From contig JBJHBY010000098.1 in the NCBI GenBank assembly GCA_050485745.1, forward strand, positions 1-11,988: DNA of 11,988 nucleotides, read 5' to 3'. The stretch's first letter is position 1; each line of letters opens with the position of its first letter. Both the position numbers and the translations under genes were made by a program. This document shows, piece by piece, positions 1 through 7,310 of this stretch. The notes below the pieces were generated by a model. It made no database searches. It was not told where the DNA came from and saw only the letters and a list, made by a program, of their open reading frames with translations. This DNA comes from JBJHBY01 sp050485745 (lineage in GTDB: Bacteria; Pseudomonadota; Gammaproteobacteria; Pseudomonadales; CAMLJR01).

Positions 1-510
1 GTTCTGCGAGGCGTTCACGGCGCAGGTCACCAGATGCACCTTGGCCTCCAGCCGAACACCGGACATGCCCAATGGTTCCTTGATGCCTTCCTGGTTATCG
101 ATCACATACTCCTGGGGCAGAATGTGAAGCACCTTCTGGTCGGCGGGAATGGCCACCGCCTGTGCCGCATCGATGACGCGCTCCAGATCCAGCGGATAGA
201 CTTCGCGGTCACGGATAGCAACGATGCCGTGGGAGTTGAGGCTGCGAATATGCGACCCGGCAATGCCCGCGTAGACCGAGTGGATCTGGCAGCCTGCCAT
301 CAACTCGGCCTCTTCCACCGCGCGCTGGATGGACTGCACGGTGGACTCGATGTTCACTACCACACCCTTCTTCATGCCCCGGGAAGGATGCGAACCAATG
401 CCCACAATCTCGATCTCGCCCGCCTCGGTGATCGCGCCGACCAGCGCCACGACCTTCGACGTGCCGATGTCAAGCCCGACGATCATGTTGCTGTCCTGTC
501 CACTAGCCAT
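1..510 (-). CDS. ftsA: Cell division protein FtsA, N-terminal 170 codons (runs off the left edge)
   Basis: FtsA is the actin-like ATPase that tethers FtsZ filaments to the inner membrane and recruits later divisome proteins. I translated this frame by hand: it opens with ATG at 510-508 and stays open to base 1. The start reads MASGQDSNMIVGLDIGTSKV, with the actin-fold phosphate-1 loop GLDIGTSKV at about residues 12-20. It continues with PSRGMKKG near residue 43, a run matching the family around AELMAGCQI, and LHILPQEYVIDNQEGIKEP near residue 130, all closely like E. coli FtsA. The ATG overlaps the ftsQ stop by one base (TGATG), and a GGGAG lies nine bases upstream (520-524). The later ATP-binding motifs and the C-terminal membrane helix lie outside the window. 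ftsZ would be expected next, beyond the left edge. Confidence 0.96.
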   Translation of the reverse strand, partial: MASGQDSNMIVGLDIGTSKVVALVGAITEAGEIEIVGIGSHPSRGMKKGVVVNIESTVQSIQRAVEEAELMAGCQIHSVYAGIAGSHIRSLNSHGIVAIRDREVYPLDLERVIDAAQAVAIPADQKVLHILPQEYVIDNQEGIKEPLGMSGVRLEAKVHLVTCAVNASQN

Positions 511-1331
511 CAGCCCAGACTCCCGGATGTCGCTGTTGTTTGAAAAATTCCCGCGCCTGCCGAGCGATTTTTCCAGCCTACGGCGAGGCCGTTGTCGTGA
601 CGCAGATCCACGTAGGCAACCTGATCGAATTGTTGTTGCAGGACATTGCGATAGGCGATCAGGAAGCGCTGCATCTTTTTCATGACGTCGCCGCGCCCAA
701 GATTCAGGGTGACACCACCATCAAGCTCAGCAACCCAGCCTCCACGCGCATCTGTGGAAAGGCGCACCAACTGCAGTTCCTGTTCGGACAGCAGTGTGCT
801 GAGCGCACCAAACCGACCGACCACCTCCGATGCCTGGTGGTCGGGTCCGACCAGGTGGGGCAGACCAGTGGTATCACCGCGGCGCTGCGGCCTGAAGATC
901 TCTCCCCGATGATTAAGCAAGGCATCATCTCCCCAGAGTGCGATAGGGCGCTGCTCGGTAATCCTGACGATCAGTTCATCGGGCCAACTGCGTGTCACGG
1001 CCACTTCATCCACCCAGGGCAGAGCCAGCAACTCCGCACGGATCCGCTCCAGGTTGACGGTGACGAAGCCACTTCCAGCCAGCAGCGGCTCGACTTCGGC
1101 AACCAGTTCGTCGCGGCTGACATGTGCCAGCTCCCCCGTGAACAGAACCCGGGACACGGGCTGTTGTTGCAGCCTGATCACGGCCTCGTGCAGGAGCAGA
1201 CCGGTACCGAGGAGAAGCCCCAGACCGATCGCCACCGGCAGCAGCCGCTTCAGCTGCAGCCACCATCCACCCATCAACTGGCGCTTCTGACGACGCACAG
1301 CGCCACGCGGGGTGCGACGCAAACGGCTCAC
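510..1331 (-). CDS. ftsQ: Cell division protein FtsQ
   Basis: FtsQ is a bitopic inner-membrane protein that links early and late divisome proteins through the FtsQBL complex. I choose the GTG at 1331-1329, giving 273 aa against about 276 in E. coli. It overlaps the ddlB stop as GTGA and has GGAGG six bases upstream. The product has an Arg/Lys-rich cytoplasmic tail (residues 1-29), one hydrophobic helix (about 30-50, LPVAIGLGLLLGTGLLLHEA), a POTRA-like domain (about 57-127, including LPWVDEVAVTRSWPDEL) and a beta domain ending near VDLRHDNGLAVGWK (241-254). The frame stays open upstream to 1520, but that part lies over ddlB and has no FtsQ-like sequence. Sequence conservation is low in this family, so the call rests on the POTRA and C-terminal motifs plus position between ddlB and ftsA. 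Confidence 0.95.
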   Translation of the reverse strand: MSRLRRTPRGAVRRQKRQLMGGWWLQLKRLLPVAIGLGLLLGTGLLLHEAVIRLQQQPVSRVLFTGELAHVSRDELVAEVEPLLAGSGFVTVNLERIRAELLALPWVDEVAVTRSWPDELIVRITEQRPIALWGDDALLNHRGEIFRPQRRGDTTGLPHLVGPDHQASEVVGRFGALSTLLSEQELQLVRLSTDARGGWVAELDGGVTLNLGRGDVMKKMQRFLIAYRNVLQQQFDQVAYVDLRHDNGLAVGWKNRSAGAGIFQTTATSGSLG

Positions 1332-2269
1332 GCGGCACCTCCAGGCAGGCTCTGCTGCAGAATCGATTTCACCAGAGCATCGAAGTCCATACCCGCGGCA
1401 ACTGCTGCCATCGGCACCAGGCTGTGATCTGTCATCCCCGGTATGGTGTTGACCTCGAGCAGGAAGAACTCTCCGCTGGTGGCATCCTGCATTACATCGA
1501 CACGCCCCCAGCCACGGCAACCCAGGCTGTCAAAGGCTGCCAGGCACAGGTCCCGCAAGCGCCGCTCCTGGGCCGGGTCAAGGCCACAGGGGCAGATGTA
1601 ACGCGTACCGGAAGCCACATACTTGGCTTCGTAGTCGTAAAAGGCGCGATCGGTTTCCAGGCGAATCGCCGGCAGGGCCTCGCGCCCGAGAATGGCAACC
1701 GTGAATTCCGCACCACGAATACAGCGCTCCGCCAACACCACGCTGTCGAAGCGCGCGGCCTCAGCGTGCGCAGCCGCCAGATCCTCGACGGAACTGACCC
1801 GGGCCATACCAAGACTGGAGCCTTCGTGGGACGGCTTCACGATCACCGTCGACCAGCGCGCGATCAGATCCGCATAGTCGGTGCCTGCATCCAGCCGGGC
1901 AAACTCCGGAGTGGGCAGCCCGATACCCGTCCACAACTGCTTGCTGCGCAGTTTGTCCATGGCCAGGGCGGAGGCCAGCACACCACTGCCGGTGTAGCTC
2001 AGCCCAAGCAGTTCCAATGCTCCCTGTACCGTTCCATCTTCCCCGCCCGGGCCATGCAGGGCGATAAAGACATGACGCACACTGTCGGGCATGCCGCGCA
2101 ACCAGCCAGGCTGCGCCGTGTCGATGGCAATAGCCTTCACACCCTGGCGGTGCAGCGACTCGAGCACGGCATTGCCGCTCTTCAGTGAAATGGCTCGTTC
2201 TGCGGAATTCCCTCCCAGGAGAACCGCAACATCTCCCTGCAGGCTGCGAATGGCCGGGGCAGAATTCAT
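1328..2269 (-). CDS. ddlB: D-alanine--D-alanine ligase (DdlB type)
   Basis: This ATP-grasp enzyme joins two D-alanines in the cytoplasm to make the dipeptide that MurF adds. It has 313 aa, close to the 306 of E. coli DdlB. Visible motifs are AERAISLKSG (residues 23-32, with the N-terminal active-site Glu at 24), HGPGGEDGT (72-80, fits the first Ddl signature), KPSHEGSSLGM (145-155, ATP-binding loop), the YDYEAKY segment (211-217), GRVDVM with metal-ligand-type Asp258, and LEVNTIPGMTDHSLVPM (271-287) with metal ligands Glu272 and Asn274. The ATG at 2269 overlaps the murC stop as ATGA and has GGAGG six bases upstream (2276-2280). The Tyr in the 211-217 segment is typical of D-Ala-D-Ala rather than D-Ala-D-Lac ligases, so I infer ordinary vancomycin-sensitive-type dipeptide. 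Confidence 0.97.
   Translation of the reverse strand: MNSAPAIRSLQGDVAVLLGGNSAERAISLKSGNAVLESLHRQGVKAIAIDTAQPGWLRGMPDSVRHVFIALHGPGGEDGTVQGALELLGLSYTGSGVLASALAMDKLRSKQLWTGIGLPTPEFARLDAGTDYADLIARWSTVIVKPSHEGSSLGMARVSSVEDLAAAHAEAARFDSVVLAERCIRGAEFTVAILGREALPAIRLETDRAFYDYEAKYVASGTRYICPCGLDPAQERRLRDLCLAAFDSLGCRGWGRVDVMQDATSGEFFLLEVNTIPGMTDHSLVPMAAVAAGMDFDALVKSILQQSLPGGAA
1329..1342 (-). promoter_or_regulatory. Shine-Dalgarno and GTG start of ftsQ
   Basis: The minus strand reads GGAGGTGCCGCGTG here: GGAGG at 1342-1338, six spacer bases, then GTG at 1331-1329. The spacing fixes the ftsQ start. The GGA GGT bases also encode Gly-Gly near the end of DdlB. Confidence 0.8.
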
Positions 2270-3696
2270 GACATGCCTCCAAGATCCGATGTCGCCAGCT
2301 CAGCAGCAATGGCGCCGATGTTTCCCGCACCCTGGGTCAGAATCACATCACCGGGGCGAACCACCGCGGCGAGCACTGACTGTACCGACTCACTGCTTTC
2401 GACATGAACCGGCTCCACCTGGCCGCGCTGCCGGATGGAACGGCAAAGACTGCGACTGTCGGCGCCGGGAATGGCCTCCTCCCCGGCCGCATAGACGTCG
2501 AGCAGTAACAGCGCGTCGACCAGGGAAAGCACCCTCACAAAATCTTCATAGAGATCACGGGTTCGACTGAAGCGATGGGGCTGATAGATCATCAACAGGC
2601 GGCGCCCGGGCCAGGCCTGACGGGCAGCCGCAATGGTAGCCTCCACCTCCGTGGGATGGTGACCATAATCATCCACCAGCAGTGCGTGCCCACCCGCGAC
2701 GGGAATTTCGCCATAGCGCTGAAAGCGACGTCCAACGCCCTGAAACTGCTCCAGCCCGCCAATGATTGCCGTATCGGGGATACCCTCATCACTGGCCACT
2801 GCAATGGCAGCAGTTGCATTCAGTACATTGTGGATGCCGGGCATGCCCAGCACGATATCCAGATCAACCAACCCTCCGGGGCGACTCACGCTGAAGCAGG
2901 TCTGCAAGCCCTGGGGACGAATACTGTGAATGCGGTAGTCGGCATCGGCGTCGCGACCGTACAGCAGGGTCGCCCTGCCGACTTCCGGAAGGACTTCGCG
3001 AACAACCGGGTCATCGATGCACAGAACGGCCATGCCGTAGAACGGCAGATTGTGCAAAAACTCGATGAACGTCTGTTTGAGACGACCGAAATCGCCACCA
3101 TAGGTGGCCATGTGATCCGCCTCGATATTGGTGACGACGGATACCAGGGGCTGCAGGTGCATGAAAGAGGCGTCGCTTTCGTCAGCTTCGGCGATCAGAT
3201 AGCGACTCTCGCCCAGGCGGGCATTGCTTCCGGCACTGTTGACCAGCCCCCCGATGATGAATGTTGGATCAAGGCCTGCCTCGGCAAAAATACCGGCAAT
3301 CATACTCGTCGTAGTGGTTTTTCCATGGGTTCCGGCCACTGCAATCCCGTGGCGGTAACGCATCAGTTCCGCCAGCATTTCTGCGCGACGCACCACCGGA
3401 ATGCGACGCTGATTCGCTGCCTCGATCTCCGGATTCGTGGTGCCTACTGCACTGGAGCTGACGACCACATCGGCACCCTGCACAGACTCCGCCCGATGTC
3501 CGATGAACACCTGCGCGCCGAGCGCCTGCAACCGCGCGGTACTCTTGGAAGCACGCAGGTCAGAACCCGTCACGAGATAACCCAGATTGATCAGCACCTC
3601 AGCGATACCACACATGCCCGCACCACCGATGCCGACAAAATGAATGCGGCGTACCCGGCGCATGCCCGGGATCACATAGCGCGCGCTATCGCTCAC
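2266..3696 (-). CDS. murC: UDP-N-acetylmuramate--L-alanine ligase MurC
   Basis: MurC is the cytoplasmic ATP-dependent ligase that adds L-Ala to UDP-MurNAc, the first peptide step. I start it at GTG 3696-3694, giving 476 aa (E. coli 491). A GGAGG sits six bases upstream, and the homology to E. coli begins before the first ATG (VIPGMRRVRRIHF against VPEMRRVRHIHF), so the ATG at 3663 is too late. Domain 1 carries the UDP-sugar loop VGIGGAGM (21-28). The P-loop is GTHGKTTTT (122-130). LIAEADESDASF (167-178) and NIEADHMATYGGDF (190-203) form the central ligase core. DDYGHHPTEV (342-351) and QPHRFSRTRDLY (372-383) belong to the C-terminal domain. The start overlaps the murG end by 11 bases and the stop overlaps ddlB by 4. 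The frame is open upstream to 3951, but that sequence is a shadow of murG. Confidence 0.98.
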   Translation of the reverse strand: MSDSARYVIPGMRRVRRIHFVGIGGAGMCGIAEVLINLGYLVTGSDLRASKSTARLQALGAQVFIGHRAESVQGADVVVSSSAVGTTNPEIEAANQRRIPVVRRAEMLAELMRYRHGIAVAGTHGKTTTTSMIAGIFAEAGLDPTFIIGGLVNSAGSNARLGESRYLIAEADESDASFMHLQPLVSVVTNIEADHMATYGGDFGRLKQTFIEFLHNLPFYGMAVLCIDDPVVREVLPEVGRATLLYGRDADADYRIHSIRPQGLQTCFSVSRPGGLVDLDIVLGMPGIHNVLNATAAIAVASDEGIPDTAIIGGLEQFQGVGRRFQRYGEIPVAGGHALLVDDYGHHPTEVEATIAAARQAWPGRRLLMIYQPHRFSRTRDLYEDFVRVLSLVDALLLLDVYAAGEEAIPGADSRSLCRSIRQRGQVEPVHVESSESVQSVLAAVVRPGDVILTQGAGNIGAIAAELATSDLGGMS

Positions 3697-4786
3697 GGGC
3701 CACCTCCAGACAGGCATCAGCGACGTGCTCGGCAGCGCCCGGCCGCGCCGCGGCGCGCGCATTGCGCGCCCACTGCAACAAAATCTGCTCCTCCCGGTCC
3801 AGGTCGAACAGCTGCTCCAACTCCGCACCGAGACGCTGCGGACTGAGTTGTGCCTGGGGCAGCAGTCGCCCGGCACCACGCGCCACCAACCAGCGCGCAT
3901 TGGCACTCTGGTGGTCATCGATGGCATGGGGTAGCGGCACCAGCAGGGCACCGATGCCGGCTGCGGTCAACTCCGCGATGGTGAGCGCTCCCGCGCGGCA
4001 CAGCACCACGTCGGCCCAGGCATAGGCCTGCGCCATGTCGCTGATGAAATCGTCGACGCGGGCGTCCAGCTTCAGACCCGAGTAGTCCGCCCGCACACCG
4101 GCGTCGTTGCCGCGACCGGTCTGGTGCCAGACCAATGGCCTGCGCGAGGCATCCATACCAGCGAGCGCCGCCGGTACCAGGGTATTCAGTGGCTGCGCAC
4201 CCAGGCTCCCACCCAACACCAGCAGTCGCAGCGGTCCGCTACGCTGCACCCAGCGTTGTTCGGGTTCGGGAAGCCTGGCGATGGCCGCGCGCACCGGATT
4301 GCCGATCCAGGTACCACGGGTTCCGGCCCAGTCTCCCGGAAAACCACTGAGCACTCGCCGTGCAAGGCGAGCGAGCAGGCGATTGGTCGTACCGGGCACA
4401 GCATTCTGTTCATGAATGAGCAGTGGGCGTCGCAGCAACCAGGCCGCGACCCCGCCTGGGCCAGCGACATAGCCACCAAGACCGAGCACACAGCCGGGAC
4501 GCAAACGCCAGATCAGGCTCAGCGACTGCCAGAATCCCGCCATCAATGCGAGAGCTCCCTGAAGACGCTGCAAGGCGCCTTTGCCGCGCAGGCCGGCCAC
4601 CCGAATGTAGTGGATCGGGATCCCGGCCCGGGGCACCATCTCGGACTCGAGTCCACGCCGGGTGCCCAGCCAGTGCACCCGTGCACCACGCCGTGCCAGG
4701 ACCTCGGCCACGGCCAGAGCCGGAAACACATGCCCGCCAGTGCCGCCGGCCATGATCAGAATGGTCGCACGCTGCGGCTCAGTCAT
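3686..4786 (-). CDS. murG: UDP-GlcNAc:lipid I N-acetylglucosaminyltransferase MurG
   Basis: MurG is the peripheral inner-membrane GT-B glycosyltransferase that transfers GlcNAc from UDP-GlcNAc to lipid I, making lipid II. It has 366 aa (E. coli 355). The N-terminal domain shows the glycine loop MAGGTGGHVFP (12-22), GLRGKG (65-70), LGGYVAGPGG (103-112) and HEQNAVPG (125-132). The C-terminal donor domain shows LGGSLGAQPLN (191-201), AYAWADVVLCRAGALTIAE (254-272, with the ribose-binding Glu272) and the DDHQSAN segment (290-296) that reads out the uracil/GlcNAc moiety. The ATG at 4786 overlaps the end of ftsW by 8 bases and has GGAGG eight bases upstream (4795-4799). It ends in TAG, unlike the TGA stops of the other complete genes in the window. 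Confidence 0.98.
   Translation of the reverse strand: MTEPQRATILIMAGGTGGHVFPALAVAEVLARRGARVHWLGTRRGLESEMVPRAGIPIHYIRVAGLRGKGALQRLQGALALMAGFWQSLSLIWRLRPGCVLGLGGYVAGPGGVAAWLLRRPLLIHEQNAVPGTTNRLLARLARRVLSGFPGDWAGTRGTWIGNPVRAAIARLPEPEQRWVQRSGPLRLLVLGGSLGAQPLNTLVPAALAGMDASRRPLVWHQTGRGNDAGVRADYSGLKLDARVDDFISDMAQAYAWADVVLCRAGALTIAELTAAGIGALLVPLPHAIDDHQSANARWLVARGAGRLLPQAQLSPQRLGAELEQLFDLDREEQILLQWARNARAAARPGAAEHVADACLEVARER
3694..3707 (-). promoter_or_regulatory. Shine-Dalgarno and GTG start of murC
   Basis: The minus strand reads GGAGGTGGCCCGTG: GGAGG at 3707-3703, six spacer bases, GTG at 3696-3694. It lies inside the last codons of murG and decides the GTG over the downstream ATG at 3663. Confidence 0.8.
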
Positions 4787-5930
4787 GGCGCGACCCTCCC
4801 GGCAGCTCCAGTGCCAGCCGCAAGACCAGCGCGATCATCACCAGACTGACCAGCAGACTGCTACCCCCGTAGCTGATGAAAGGCAGAGTCAGGCCCTTGG
4901 TCGGCAACAGGCCACTGCTGACGCCGATGTTGATGAAGACCTGGGCACTGAACAGCAATGCTGCGCCGTAAGCGAGGTAGGCGCCGAAACAGCGCCCCGC
5001 CAGCTCCGCGCGCCGACCCAGCCTGAGAATGCTGCCCACCAGCACCACGAACAGGCCAATCACGAACAGCGATCCGAGCAGGCCGAACTCCTCCGCCCAG
5101 ATTGCAAAGATAAAATCGGTATGCGCTTCAGGCAGGTAAAACAACTTTTGCACACTGTTGCCGAGACCGACACCAAACCACTCGCCTCGCCCAAAGGCGA
5201 TCAGGGACTGGGTGAGTTGGTAGCCGGTATTGAACTGATCCGCCCAGGGATCGGTGAATGCGGTCAGGCGTTTCACCCGATAGGGCTCCAGCACCACGAG
5301 CGCCGCCAGCCCGAACACGCCCAGGGCTCCGACCAGCAGGAACTGGAACAACCGGGCTCCAGCAAGAAACAACATGCCGAGCGCCGTCGCGACTATCACC
5401 ACTGCCGCACCGAAATCCGGCTGCAGCAGCAACAACAGCACGATCACGCCGACCAGAAGGATCGGGCGCAGGAACCCCGTCCAGCTTTCGCGCACATCCA
5501 CCTGGCGCCGCACCAGATAGCCGGCGAGGTACACCACCATGAAGAGCTTGGCCAGCTCCGAAACCTGGACGGTCATGATGCCCAGATTGAGCCAGCGGCG
5601 GCTGCCGTTGACCTCCCTGCCAACACCGGGAATCAACACCAGTACCAGCAGGACAATCGCAGACAGAAGCCACAGCCAGCCCGTACGCTCCCAGAACGCA
5701 AGCGGCAGCTGCAAAACAATGACAGCCGCGGTTACGGCAATGAGCAAATGCAACAGATAACGCTGTACGTGGAAGAACGGATTCTGGTAGAAGACCGCCG
5801 CGTGCTCGATCGACGCCGAGCCGATAGCAATGAAACCCACGGCAAGCAGGGCCAGCACAACAGCAGCAAGCCAGCGCGCCCGATCCTGCAGGGGCAGAAC
5901 CAGCAAGGAATTGTCGCCGCGCATCAGCAC
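4779..5930 (-). CDS. ftsW: Septal peptidoglycan glycosyltransferase FtsW (SEDS family)
   Basis: FtsW polymerises lipid II at the septum and works as a pair with FtsI. I start it at GTG 5930 (383 aa, E. coli 414) because AGGAGG lies six bases upstream; ATG 5924 would give 381 aa and a TGATG overlap with murD, and is the alternative. About ten hydrophobic segments are visible, roughly at 20-38, 57-77, 84-101, 155-190, 195-213, 285-301, 316-335 and 355-375. SEDS motifs are SRRWLNLG (110-117), QPDFGAA (170-176), EAHTDFIFAIWAEEFG (268-283) holding the conserved catalytic-type Asp272, and LPTKGLTLPFISYGGSSL (342-359). RodA is the other possible identity, but the position between murD and murG fits FtsW. 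The C-terminus PGGSRHD is short compared with E. coli. Confidence 0.97.
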   Translation of the reverse strand: MLMRGDNSLLVLPLQDRARWLAAVVLALLAVGFIAIGSASIEHAAVFYQNPFFHVQRYLLHLLIAVTAAVIVLQLPLAFWERTGWLWLLSAIVLLVLVLIPGVGREVNGSRRWLNLGIMTVQVSELAKLFMVVYLAGYLVRRQVDVRESWTGFLRPILLVGVIVLLLLLQPDFGAAVVIVATALGMLFLAGARLFQFLLVGALGVFGLAALVVLEPYRVKRLTAFTDPWADQFNTGYQLTQSLIAFGRGEWFGVGLGNSVQKLFYLPEAHTDFIFAIWAEEFGLLGSLFVIGLFVVLVGSILRLGRRAELAGRCFGAYLAYGAALLFSAQVFINIGVSSGLLPTKGLTLPFISYGGSSLLVSLVMIALVLRLALELPGGSRHD

Positions 5931-7276
5931 GTGACACCTCCTGTCAGTTCGCGTACCGCCGCCGCGAATACTTCACCACGCTCCATGTAGTGACTGAACA
6001 TATCAAAGCTTGCGCAGGCCGGGGAAAGCAGAACACGATCACCCGGCTGCGCCAGATTACGTGCGATATTCACTGCTTCCGCCATACTGTCAGCCCGGTG
6101 CAGCGGCAATACGCCTTCAAGACACTGAGCCAGGCGCCCGGCATCCCGGCCGATCAGCACCGCAGCACGCCCCCACTGTGCAAGGACGCTCTGCAAGGGC
6201 GTGAAATCCGCTCCCTTGCCGTCCCCGCCAGCAATCAGAACAACACGTCCGCGGCCGTCACCACAGAGACCGTCAATCGCTGCAAGGGTGGCACCGACAT
6301 TGGTTCCCTTGGAATCATTGATGTAATCCACGTCGTCGATACGCGCCACCCGCTGACAGCGGTGTGGCAGTCCCTGAAAGCGCCGCAGTGCGCGCAGCAT
6401 GGACTCCATGGGCAACCCGGCCGCATGTCCGATCGCCAGGGCCGCGAGGGCATTGGACAGGTTATGGCGCCCGGCAATCTGCAATTCCGAGGCCGGCATC
6501 AGAGTGTCTCGCCCCAACATCAGCATGCCCGTCGGCCCCACACCAAAGGCGCGCAGGTCAGGTGTATCCAGGCCAAAGGACCACTCCGTCATCCCCTGTG
6601 CCAACAGTGGCCGCGACAGCGGATCCGCACGATTGACCACCACTTGTCGCGCCCCCCGGAAGATGCGCTGCTTGGCCTGGTGGTAGGCGATGCGATCCGG
6701 GTATCGATCCAGATGGTCCGGGCTCAGATTGAGGAGACACGCCACGTCGGCATTCAAACGGCGGCAGCGCTCCAGCTGGAAGCTGGATAATTCGAGCACG
6801 TACAGATCGATCGCATCATCGAGCAGATCCAGCGCGGGAATACCCAGATTGCCCCCTACCGCGACCCGCCTCCCGGCTTCGCTGGCCATGGCACCGACCA
6901 GGGTAGTCACGGTACTCTTGCCGTTGGAGCCGGTGATCGCGACGATCGGTGCGGAGGCTGCTTCGACGAACAGGTCGATATCCCCGCTGGCGGCGATACC
7001 GGCGCTGAGCGCCGCTGCCACGGCGGGCTCCTGCAGGGAAATGCCCGGGCTGACATAAAGGGTCGAAGCCGAGCCCAGAACATCGGCGGCGAAACTCCCG
7101 AGATGCACCGGGACTGCCGGCATCTCGCGGGACAGCTCCTCGAGACCAGGCGGCGCCACGCGACTGTCAACCACGGCAAAGGACTGACCCTGTCGCGCCA
7201 GATGCCTGGCCACGGAGAGCCCCGTCTGGCCGAGGCCGACGATCACGCGCCGTTGATCCGATGCAATCAGTCCCAT
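5924..7276 (-). CDS. murD: UDP-N-acetylmuramoyl-L-alanine--D-glutamate ligase MurD
   Basis: MurD adds D-Glu to UDP-MurNAc-L-Ala in the cytoplasm. It has 450 aa (E. coli 438). The N-terminal Rossmann-like domain opens with VIVGLGQTGLSVARHL (11-26) and has SPGIS (76-80). The P-loop is TGSNGKSTVTTL (115-126). LELSSFQLE (161-169) and LNLSPDHLDRY (182-192) follow. Lys202 in YHQAKQRIF aligns with the carbamylated Lys198 of E. coli. GRHNLSNALAA (269-279), YINDSKGTNVGAT (318-330) and SPACASFDMF (418-427) form the C-terminal domain. The ATG at 7276 follows mraY by 34 bases, the longest intergenic gap in the window. The nearest purine-rich sequence is GGCGGG only two bases before the ATG, with GGGAGAGGAG about fourteen bases upstream (7291-7300), so its ribosome site is less clear than at other junctions. 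Confidence 0.98.
   Translation of the reverse strand: MGLIASDQRRVIVGLGQTGLSVARHLARQGQSFAVVDSRVAPPGLEELSREMPAVPVHLGSFAADVLGSASTLYVSPGISLQEPAVAAALSAGIAASGDIDLFVEAASAPIVAITGSNGKSTVTTLVGAMASEAGRRVAVGGNLGIPALDLLDDAIDLYVLELSSFQLERCRRLNADVACLLNLSPDHLDRYPDRIAYHQAKQRIFRGARQVVVNRADPLSRPLLAQGMTEWSFGLDTPDLRAFGVGPTGMLMLGRDTLMPASELQIAGRHNLSNALAALAIGHAAGLPMESMLRALRRFQGLPHRCQRVARIDDVDYINDSKGTNVGATLAAIDGLCGDGRGRVVLIAGGDGKGADFTPLQSVLAQWGRAAVLIGRDAGRLAQCLEGVLPLHRADSMAEAVNIARNLAQPGDRVLLSPACASFDMFSHYMERGEVFAAAVRELTGGVTC
5928..5941 (-). promoter_or_regulatory. Shine-Dalgarno and GTG start of ftsW
   Basis: The minus strand reads GGAGGTGTCACGTG: GGAGG at 5941-5937, six spacer bases, GTG at 5930-5928, within the last codons of murD. 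The ATG at 5924-5922 is twelve bases from the GGAGG, a poorer spacing. Confidence 0.65.
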
Positions 7277-7310
7277 AACCCGCCTGTGCGCTCCTCTCCC
7301 GTGTATCCCG
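7277..7310 (-). other. Only intergenic spacer of note, between mraY and murD (34 bases)
   Basis: Thirty-four bases separate the mraY stop from the murD ATG. They contain a purine-rich GGGAGAGGAG (7291-7300) that may help ribosome binding. I see no hairpin followed by a T-run, so no terminator, and no recognisable -10/-35 pair. Confidence 0.6.

Noticed and set aside
264..274. MraY loop FMGDVGALALG (residues 264-274) with Ala where E. coli has Ser
   Set aside because: The Ala form also occurs in other gammaproteobacteria such as Pseudomonas as far as I recall, and the catalytic Asp is kept. The start and end given here are residue numbers in MraY, which is encoded at 7311-8393.
540..1427. Plus-strand open frame of 295 codons opposite ftsQ
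   Set aside because: Composition is typical of an antisense shadow, and it runs across the ftsQ/ddlB junction.
2575..3846. Plus-strand open frame of 423 codons opposite murC
   Set aside because: It is a shadow of the strongly conserved murC frame in GC-rich DNA; no motif, and no ribosome site that I could see.
3697..3951. N-terminal extension of MurC (561 aa open frame)
   Set aside because: The added 85 residues are Arg/Trp/Cys/Ser-rich, unlike MurC, and are the out-of-frame reading of murG; GTG 3696 has the ribosome site and matches homologues.
4662..5990. Plus-strand open frame of 442 codons opposite ftsW, rich in Gln and His
   Set aside because: It lies fully antisense to ftsW and its flanks, has no recognisable domain, and its low-complexity Gln/His/Arg composition is what GC-rich Leu/Val membrane codons give on the opposite strand.
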